A DNA stretch of 10,107 nucleotides from CAZKYP01 sp964556885. Lineage in GTDB: Bacteria > Planctomycetota > Phycisphaerae > Sedimentisphaerales > Anaerobacaceae. Positions within the stretch are counted from its first letter, which is position 1; every line of letters starts with the position of its first letter. Location: the NCBI GenBank assembly GCA_964556885.1, contig CAZKYP010000121.1:1-10107 (forward strand). The letters run 5' to 3'. The notes beneath the pieces were generated by a model, which saw only the letters and a program-made list of their open reading frames with translations, was not told the DNA's origin and searched no databases. Of this stretch, positions 1 to 5,086 are shown in pieces. A program made the translations under genes and the position numbers.

Positions 1-504
1 ATAGGTACCGTGGTTATTGTCTTTGGCACAGAAATATGAAGCCCCGATTCTAACGATTCCACCGCCATCAGCGCGCACTTGGTTCTTGCAACCCAAAAAC
101 GTTGCATAGGGAGCATGGAAATCACCCCCATTACCCCAAATAGTTCCGTACAAATTTGTATGGTCAAGGACCGTATAGCTATTACCTGCAAGCACTTTGA
201 AGGTCCTGTCTTCACCGAGTATTAATGAATTCACATTGCAGGAATTGGCACTAACATTCATGTTAATGGTGCCAGTACCGGCCGGGATGTTCACATCAAA
301 GCATAAGCCAATAGAAGGATCATTAATGGGTGGAACACCTATTAGCGGGTCCCAACATGTGGTGTTGGAGTAGTTACCGCTTCCACATATCCAAGTCGAT
401 TTAACGGTCAAATCGCATGGCTGGGCCAGAATGGTGGATATACAGAATAAAAGCAACAGACTTACAATAATAGTTGGTAATCGATACTTCTGTTTTGCTG
501 TCAT
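1..504 (-). CDS. Exported cysteine-containing protein of unknown function (N-terminal part, gene runs off the left edge)
   Basis: The frame is open for 168 codons from an ATG at 504 down to the window edge, so the C-terminus is missing. Residues 1-27 form a clear Sec signal peptide: a basic start (MTAKQKYR), a hydrophobic core IIVSLLLLFCISTILA, and probable cleavage after A27 before Q28. The mature part is rich in Gly, Asn, Thr and Ser, with Cys near residues 30, 39, 50, 68, 88, 141 and 158. Its short alternating stretches (FDVNIPAGTG, NSLILGEDRTFKVLAGNSY) look like beta-strand or beta-helix surface proteins, and the GSGNYSNTTCWDP stretch recalls repeat modules in large secreted bacterial proteins. 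No catalytic motif is visible and I do not recognise a named family. The start is supported by a near-perfect Shine-Dalgarno sequence. The gene is divergent from the transporter operon, so a functional link is not implied. Confidence is high that it is a real gene and low on function. Confidence 0.85.
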   Translation of the reverse strand, partial: MTAKQKYRLPTIIVSLLLLFCISTILAQPCDLTVKSTWICGSGNYSNTTCWDPLIGVPPINDPSIGLCFDVNIPAGTGTINMNVSANSCNVNSLILGEDRTFKVLAGNSYTVLDHTNLYGTIWGNGGDFHAPYATFLGCKNQVRADGGGIVRIGASYFCAKDNNHGTY

Positions 505-508
505 GGTT

Positions 509-516
509 ACCTCCTT
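509..516 (-). promoter_or_regulatory. Strong ribosome binding site of the minus-strand exported protein
   Basis: Read on the minus strand, the site is AAGGAGGT, an almost full complement of the 16S rRNA 3' end, four bases before the ATG at 504. It fixes the start codon of the exported-protein gene. It contrasts with the lack of any such site before the membrane fusion protein on the other side of the intergenic region. Confidence 0.85.
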
Positions 517-544
517 GTAAAAAATGTTGTTAAAAAAATGGATA

Positions 545-572
545 ATTAGAGAAGCACGCTACACTTTATCAA
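545..572 (-). promoter_or_regulatory. Candidate sigma-70 promoter for the exported-protein gene
   Basis: On the minus strand there is TTGATA (572-567, five of six matches to the -35 box), a 16-bp spacer, then TCTAAT (550-545, five of six matches to the -10 box). The -10 mismatch falls at the well-conserved second base, which weakens the call. Transcription would start near 538, giving a leader of about 34 nt that holds the Shine-Dalgarno site. This is by eye only, and housekeeping promoters in these phyla often deviate from the E. coli consensus. Confidence 0.4.
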
Positions 573-658
573 ACCGGGATTCGTTAGAGGGGTGCGGCTT
601 ATTTTTGAACTGTCAGGGGCCATTTCCATATTTTCTCCCACTCGTATATAAGTAACAG

Positions 659-672
659 GTGATAAAAATCAC
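659..672. promoter_or_regulatory. CRP/FNR-like palindrome (candidate operator)
   Basis: The sequence GTGATAAAAATCAC is a perfect palindrome of two 5-bp arms around AAAA. It has the GTGA-N6-TCAC layout typical of CRP/FNR-family sites. It lies about 85 bp upstream of the candidate -35 box of the minus-strand gene. There is no second copy and no regulator gene nearby, so this is only a candidate. Confidence 0.25.
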
Positions 673-859
673 AGGCAGGACGGCGTGTGCAAAAAGACAT
701 TCCTTATGCGACAGGTTACACACACTACCCTTCTTCAAAACATTCACTTTGTCCGCTTCTCAAGGTTCTCGCATTCCAATGTTGCAGGCGGCATTATATA
801 CCGGCCGGAACAAACAATATCTACCAATCCTCTACGATCACTACTTGCTAAAGTTTAAT

Positions 860-896
860 GACACATCTGATTGTGTCTATACGTAGAAATACGTAT
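860..896. repeat. Two adjacent inverted repeats
   Basis: GACACA (860-865) pairs with TGTGTC (872-877) around a 6-nt loop. One base later, ATACGTA (879-885) pairs perfectly with TACGTAT (890-896) around GAAA, followed by a T-run to 900. As RNA the second could be a small GAAA-loop hairpin with a U-tract, resembling a weak terminator. As DNA either could be a dimer-binding operator. They lie about 350-380 bp upstream of the predicted sigma-54 start, which is far but possible for an enhancer site. Confidence 0.4.
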
Positions 897-1215
897 TTTT
901 AAGGATTTTTTGAAAATTTTCCTTCAGTTTGAATCGAAGCCTTTGTTGATTGCTCATACAAGCAAACCAGTAACCTTTTGTGATTTTTTCGATATTGATA
1001 GGTGGAAATGAACTACATTTATCAAGGTAAATCGGGACGGATAATGCAGGTTAAACTGGTTCTTATAACATTGCGAATAGCGTCGTTGCAAGGCTGTCCA
1101 TTATCGGGCGCGGGGTTTTCGGTTTCGGACATGCTGAAGGTGTATTTCGGTATTTTATGCCTGGCAAAACCGCATTTTCAGGTCAATTTCTGAGTTTTCC
1201 CCCAAATTGGATTGC

Positions 1216-1231
1216 TGGCACAGTGCTTGCT
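1216..1231 (+). promoter_or_regulatory. Sigma-54 (RpoN) -24/-12 promoter of the transporter operon
   Basis: TGGCACAGTGCTTGCT matches the RpoN consensus TGGCACG-N4-TTGCW at every specified base except one (A for G after TGGCAC). The invariant GG (1217-1218) and GC (1229-1230) are separated by exactly the required 10 bp, and the base before TGG is C, also as in the consensus. Placing the C of GC at -12 puts the start of transcription near 1242, about 2 nt before the ATG of the membrane fusion protein. Sigma-54 promoters need an AAA+ enhancer-binding activator acting from upstream; none is encoded in the window. The match is strong enough that the call does not depend on context. Confidence 0.8.
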
Positions 1232-1243
1232 AAATAAAACGGT

Positions 1244-2506
1244 ATGGATGTACAAAGAAAAAATGTAAAACGCAAACGTTGGATTCGCCGGAGCATTTAC
1301 ATCACCATTACGGTGGTCGTATTGGGCCTGGCGACTCTTGGATTATCAAGATTAGAACCCGCCGCACCTTCAGTGGATAGGAGAACGCAATGGATCGATA
1401 CGGTCAAAAGAGGTTCCATGCTGCGCCAGGTCAGGGGCGTCGGCACACTGGTTTCCGAGGACGTGCTTGTGGTTCCGGCCACGGTGGCCGGGCGTGTTAT
1501 CCGGATTCTGGTTGAGCCGGGTGCTATTGTCGATGCAAATACCGTGATACTTGAGCTGAGCAATCCTGAGCTCCAGTTGAACTGGCTGGATGCCCAGTCA
1601 AGGCTCAATTCGGCCAAGGCACAATTAGCCGCTCGTAAAACCCAGTTGCAGGACTCATTATTGGGTATGGATGCCGAGCAGGCTCGAATGGACGCCGACA
1701 TCAGAGAAGCGAAGCTCATGTTAGAGGTGGACCAAAAGCAGTTCGAGGATGACCTGATTTCGGAATTAAATCTCTCGCTATCGAAGGCCCGTGTCGAAGA
1801 GCTGGAAAAACTCTCGGAAATCAGCAAGAAGCGGCTGGCAATGTACCGCGACGAGACGTGTCCGGCTCAATTGGCCGAGCTGGAGGCCGGTGTAAAGCAG
1901 GCGGAATCTCTATTTGACTTGAGAAAAAACCAGATCGAGTCCTTGAAAGTGCGTGCCGGTACGGCCGGAGTTTTGGCCTCTGTAAGAGACAAAATCGAGT
2001 TAGGCCAGTCAGTATCGGCCGGGACCATATTGGCAAGAATTACCAGTCCGAAGAAACTTAAAGCCCAGTTAAGGATCCCGGAAGTACAGGCCCGCGATGT
2101 GATTATCGGTTTGTCTGCTGAGGTGGATACGTACAACGGGACGGTTGCAGGTACGGTTTACAGAATCGATCCGACTGTAATGGAAGGCAATGTTACGGTG
2201 GATATTACATTAAGTGGTGAGCTGCCGGAAGGGGCCAGGCCGGATTTATCTGTTGTTGGTACGATAGAAATCGAGCGTTTGAACGACATTATATACGTAG
2301 GCCGGCCGGTTTTTGCCTCCAACCAGAGTACTGTTGAGCTGTTCAAGCTGGTTGAAGACGGAAGATATGCAGTTCGGACCCGGGTACAGCTCGGACGCAG
2401 CTCGGTCAGTACGATTGAGGTATTGGAAGGCCTGATGCCCGGCGATGAGATTATCCTTTCGGATATGTCGCAGTGGGACGAACACGACAGGATTCGATTA
2501 AAATAA
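1244..2506 (+). CDS. Membrane fusion protein (periplasmic adaptor), MacA/HlyD family
   Basis: This 420-residue adaptor would link inner-membrane permeases to an outer-membrane channel. In order it shows a basic N-terminus (KRKRWIRR, residues 9-16), one membrane anchor (about 17-35), a first lipoyl-like half at about 65-110 (PATVAGRVIRILVEPGAIV), and a long charged coiled-coil hairpin at about 110-233 rich in Ala, Leu, Glu and Lys. A second lipoyl half follows at about 236-268 (AGVLASVRDKIELGQSV), then a beta-barrel region to about 346 and a membrane-proximal domain to the end (VLEGLMPGDEIIL). Length and order fit MacA-type adaptors of tripartite ABC efflux systems. The ATG at 1244 has no Shine-Dalgarno site and lies about 2 nt after the predicted sigma-54 start point, suggesting a leaderless mRNA. 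Later in-frame starts would remove the basic N-terminus and part of the anchor. It is the first gene of the probable operon. Transported substrate is unknown. Confidence 0.9.
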   Translation: MDVQRKNVKRKRWIRRSIYITITVVVLGLATLGLSRLEPAAPSVDRRTQWIDTVKRGSMLRQVRGVGTLVSEDVLVVPATVAGRVIRILVEPGAIVDANTVILELSNPELQLNWLDAQSRLNSAKAQLAARKTQLQDSLLGMDAEQARMDADIREAKLMLEVDQKQFEDDLISELNLSLSKARVEELEKLSEISKKRLAMYRDETCPAQLAELEAGVKQAESLFDLRKNQIESLKVRAGTAGVLASVRDKIELGQSVSAGTILARITSPKKLKAQLRIPEVQARDVIIGLSAEVDTYNGTVAGTVYRIDPTVMEGNVTVDITLSGELPEGARPDLSVVGTIEIERLNDIIYVGRPVFASNQSTVELFKLVEDGRYAVRTRVQLGRSSVSTIEVLEGLMPGDEIILSDMSQWDEHDRIRLK

Positions 2507-2523
2507 ACAACGAATATAGAAAA

Positions 2524-2610
2524 CAGAATTAAGGAAAAGGAATAGGAAGAAAGAAACTTGATCAGGACCCCAGCCTCACACACCGCACTTCATTCTTCAT
2601 TCCAATTCTG
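2524..2610. repeat. Long imperfect inverted repeat in the adaptor-permease spacer
   Basis: CAGAATT (2524-2530) is perfectly complementary to AATTCTG (2604-2610). Moving inward, GGAAT (2539-2543) pairs with ATTCC (2599-2603), AAGAA (2547-2551) with TTCTT (2593-2597), and GAA (2553-2555) with TTC (2589-2591). That gives about 20 pairs, interrupted by an 8-nt bulge and small internal loops, around a loop of about 33 nt. The left arm is purine-rich and the right arm pyrimidine-rich. There is no T-run after it, so it is not a standard terminator. It ends 13 nt before the GGAG of the first permease and could affect mRNA stability or translation, or could be a chance product of biased composition. 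Confidence 0.4.
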
Positions 2611-2636
2611 GTAACCGGCAACTGGAGACGTAAAAT

Positions 2637-5063
2637 ATGACCACACTCTGGAGCGATATTAAATACGCTTTCAGGCAGTTACGGAAAAGCCCAGGATTTA
2701 CGATCATAGCAGTATTAACACTCGGATTGGGCATTGGGGCCAACACAGCGATTTTCAGTGTGCTCCACACTGTCCTGCTCAAACCACTTCCATATCTGGA
2801 ACCTGGGCAGTTGTTCAACGTTTCAGACCAATCGGTCGTTGATGCAGGGAATTCTAGGTTGCTGTCTGTTCCTGAGTTGTTCGATCTTCGCGAGCATCAG
2901 CGGAGCCTTGAAGGCGTTGCCGCCTTTCAACCGGGTATGGCCAACCTTTTGTTTGCGGATGGTGCGACTCGACTGGATCTCGTTCGTGTAACCACCAACT
3001 TGTTCTTGTTGTTGGGCGTTCAACCTGTACTGGGTCGTGACTTTGCCGAGAATCAAGAGCAAGCTGGCTTGGACCGTGTGGTAGTATTGAGCCATGCTCT
3101 CTGGCTGAGTCGGTTTGGAGGATCAAGAAACGTTATAGGCCAGACAATCAGACTGAATGGAGAGGGGTATACGGTAATCGGTGTCATGCCTGCCGGTTTT
3201 TCCTATCCCCATCCGGGAGTGGCCATGTGGACGCCGCTTGCCTTGAGAGGTCTTATCGATGCTGGCCGTGGAAATCACTGTTTGTTCACACTGGCCCGAC
3301 TGAAGCCTGGTGTTTCTCTGAAACAGGCAGAACAGGATTTGTCTCGGATTAGACAGGCGGTGGAGGCAGATCAACCTGGTGCTTACCCAGCAATGGACAG
3401 GGAGAAGTTCGAGCTGACATCCTTACTGGAAAGCAGCGTGGGTAAAGTGCGTCGACCTCTGTTGATTCTGATGGGAGGCGCATTATTTGTTCTGCTTATA
3501 GCGTGTGTCAATGTCGCAAATCTGCTCTTGGTTCGGGCTTCGGTCCGTCAAAAGGAGATGTCACTCCGACTGGCGCTGGGTGCGCGAAAAATCCATTTCT
3601 TTCAGCAACTGCTGGTTGAGGGCGCTCTACTCAGTGGAATTGGTGGCGTCTGCGGTCTGCTGTTGACACTACTGGTATTGAAAGCAATTGTCACACTTGC
3701 GCCGGACGGGATCCCACGGCTAGACGAGATTCGGATAGACTGGCTGGTCGTCCTTTTTGCGCTGGCTACTTGTACGATTGTTACTTTGAGCATTAGCTTC
3801 GCCCCGGCGTTGAAGGCGTTCCGATCCAGGCTAAATGATGTGTTTCGAAACTTGGGTGGTCGCACCGAGTCCAGAGTTTTCCCGCGACTGCGCGAAACCT
3901 TAGCAACGGGTCAAATTGCTGTATCCGTATTACTCTTAGTGAGTGCCGGACTGTTGCTGAAAAGCTTCCAGAATTTGCTTCAGGATGATCTTGGCTTCGA
4001 GACCAAACGGATATTGACGTTCAAAATCTATCCACCGGCCGTAGACTACCCAGAATTTGGCCAAGTGGATCGGTTGTATCAGCAGTTGTTTGAAAAGATC
4101 GAGAACCTTCCTGGTGTAGAGTTTATCGGTGGTGTTTCCAATGTTCCATTGTATGGTGAATGGAATTCGTTTGGTGTTGCTGTCAGAGGCATCAAAGGAC
4201 TTGCAGGCGAAACCGAGGCAAGAATCGACATTGCGGCACGATACGTTCGTTCTCGCTACTTTGAAACGATGGGCATCCCTTTGTTCTGTGGTCGGCTCTT
4301 CGATGCGACTGATTCCAGAGAAACTCGACCCGTGGCCATTATCGATGAACAATTTGCCCGTCGTTTCTGGCAGAACCCAGGAGAGGCTATCGGATGCCAG
4401 ATGTTATTCCCAGGCGACACAGACAGACGGACCATTGTCGGGGTGGTTCGTAACGTAAAGCACTATGGCCCCAGTGTGAAAACCCAGCCGGAAGTATATG
4501 TACCCCAATCTCAGTCATCCCAACGTGGCATGTTTCTCGCCGTGCGCACCTCGATACCACCAGAGAATATGACTCCAGCCATCCGCACTTGTCTGGCTGA
4601 GATTGATACCACCATTCCCATCTATAATCTCGCCACACTGGAGAGTCGGTTTGCCGGTCTAGTACAAAAACCCCGGTTCATCGCGAGTCTGTTGACGTCC
4701 TTCGCTCTGTTAGCCCTGGTGTTGACCGCAGTGGGAACCTTCGGTGTTGTATCGTATTCTATGAATCAGAGAATACACGAATTTGGGATCCGTTTTGCTT
4801 TGGGAGCACAGAAGCGTGATGTGATACTGCTTGTGCTAGGCCGGGTTGGGTGGATGGTCGTTGTCGGAATCGCCGTTGGAATCGGCTGTGCTTTCGCTAT
4901 GACCCGCCTAATGACCAGTCTCCTCTTTGGTGTGGCTCCTACCGATGCGATAACGTTTGTTACCATGCCATTGCTCCTTGGCGCTGTATCTATGTCGGCC
5001 TGTATTATCCCTGCCCGGCGTGCGGCCAAGATCGATCCGATGGAGGCGTTGAGGTACGAATAA
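2637..5063 (+). CDS. ADOP-type MacB/FtsX permease 1
   Basis: This 808-residue inner-membrane permease has the duplicated architecture of the ADOP family (TIGR03434). Residues 1-22 are the typical DIKYAFRQLRKSPGFT start. TM1 follows at about 23-47 with the signature GIGANTAIF, then a first MacB-type extracytoplasmic domain to about 270. The first FtsX domain has TMs near 274-300, 322-353 and 369-390, with coupling motif KEMSLRLALGARK near 306. The second half repeats the pattern: TM at about 425-445, second extracytoplasmic domain to about 680, then FtsX TMs near 682-710, 733-757 and 771-795, with HEFGIRFALGAQK near 713. It ends in IDPMEALRYE. There is no Walker A or ABC signature. GGAG at 2624-2627 precedes the ATG by 9 nt. 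It follows the adaptor gene and is probably co-transcribed with it. Substrate unknown; efflux or lipid/lipoprotein handling are possible by analogy with MacB and LolC/E. Confidence 0.92.
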   Translation: MTTLWSDIKYAFRQLRKSPGFTIIAVLTLGLGIGANTAIFSVLHTVLLKPLPYLEPGQLFNVSDQSVVDAGNSRLLSVPELFDLREHQRSLEGVAAFQPGMANLLFADGATRLDLVRVTTNLFLLLGVQPVLGRDFAENQEQAGLDRVVVLSHALWLSRFGGSRNVIGQTIRLNGEGYTVIGVMPAGFSYPHPGVAMWTPLALRGLIDAGRGNHCLFTLARLKPGVSLKQAEQDLSRIRQAVEADQPGAYPAMDREKFELTSLLESSVGKVRRPLLILMGGALFVLLIACVNVANLLLVRASVRQKEMSLRLALGARKIHFFQQLLVEGALLSGIGGVCGLLLTLLVLKAIVTLAPDGIPRLDEIRIDWLVVLFALATCTIVTLSISFAPALKAFRSRLNDVFRNLGGRTESRVFPRLRETLATGQIAVSVLLLVSAGLLLKSFQNLLQDDLGFETKRILTFKIYPPAVDYPEFGQVDRLYQQLFEKIENLPGVEFIGGVSNVPLYGEWNSFGVAVRGIKGLAGETEARIDIAARYVRSRYFETMGIPLFCGRLFDATDSRETRPVAIIDEQFARRFWQNPGEAIGCQMLFPGDTDRRTIVGVVRNVKHYGPSVKTQPEVYVPQSQSSQRGMFLAVRTSIPPENMTPAIRTCLAEIDTTIPIYNLATLESRFAGLVQKPRFIASLLTSFALLALVLTAVGTFGVVSYSMNQRIHEFGIRFALGAQKRDVILLVLGRVGWMVVVGIAVGIGCAFAMTRLMTSLLFGVAPTDAITFVTMPLLLGAVSMSACIIPARRAAKIDPMEALRYE

Positions 5064-5086
5064 CGAATTGTGAACAAAGGAAAAAG
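5064..5086 (+). promoter_or_regulatory. Short spacer between permeases 1 and 2 with ribosome binding site
   Basis: The 23-bp spacer holds AAAGGA (5076-5081) and no room for a promoter or terminator, supporting co-transcription. The 12-mer CGAATAACGAAT spans the end of permease 1 and the start of this spacer (5057-5068) and recurs between permeases 3 and 4. Confidence 0.6.

Larger units (their letters stand above)
505..1243. other. Divergent intergenic region, no convincing gene
   Basis: These 740 bp separate the minus-strand exported-protein gene from the plus-strand transporter operon. The two open frames of 60-75 codons inside start with GTG, lack good ribosome binding sites and have no recognisable sequence character, so I treat the region as regulatory. 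It holds the candidate promoter of the minus-strand gene at the left end and the sigma-54 promoter at the right end. Between them are several short inverted repeats: GTGA-N6-TCAC at 659-672, GACACA-N6-TGTGTC at 860-877, ATACGTA-N4-TACGTAT at 879-896, the palindrome GAAAATTTTC at 912-921, TTGCT-N6-AGCAA at 950-965, and an imperfect TTGC-N13-GCAA at 1071-1091. Some may bind regulators such as the activator that sigma-54 requires. No tRNA or known riboswitch was recognised. Confidence 0.6.

Noticed and set aside
442..444. Cys21 of the exported protein as a lipoprotein lipobox
   Set aside because: The preceding residues LLLF lack the small residue at -1 that signal peptidase II needs, and the better cleavage point is after A27.
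659..886. 75-codon open frame on the plus strand in the intergenic region
   Set aside because: It starts with GTG without a good ribosome binding site, has no recognisable sequence character, and overlaps the palindrome at 659-672 and the inverted repeat at 879-896.
879..900. Rho-independent terminator
   Set aside because: The stem is only 7 bp and AT-rich, and no convincing gene ends before it, so I list it as an inverted repeat only.
1002..1193. 63-codon open frame on the plus strand upstream of the sigma-54 promoter
   Set aside because: It starts with GTG; the AGGTGG before the inner ATG at 1008 is only 2 nt away. The peptide resembles no family I know, and the region is where sigma-54 enhancer sites are expected. 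A small peptide gene cannot be fully excluded.
4850..5086. Upstream extension of permease 2 to an ATG at 4850
   Set aside because: The extra 79 residues overlap permease 1 in another frame and look like translated shadow. The ribosome binding site and sister-gene alignment support 5087.
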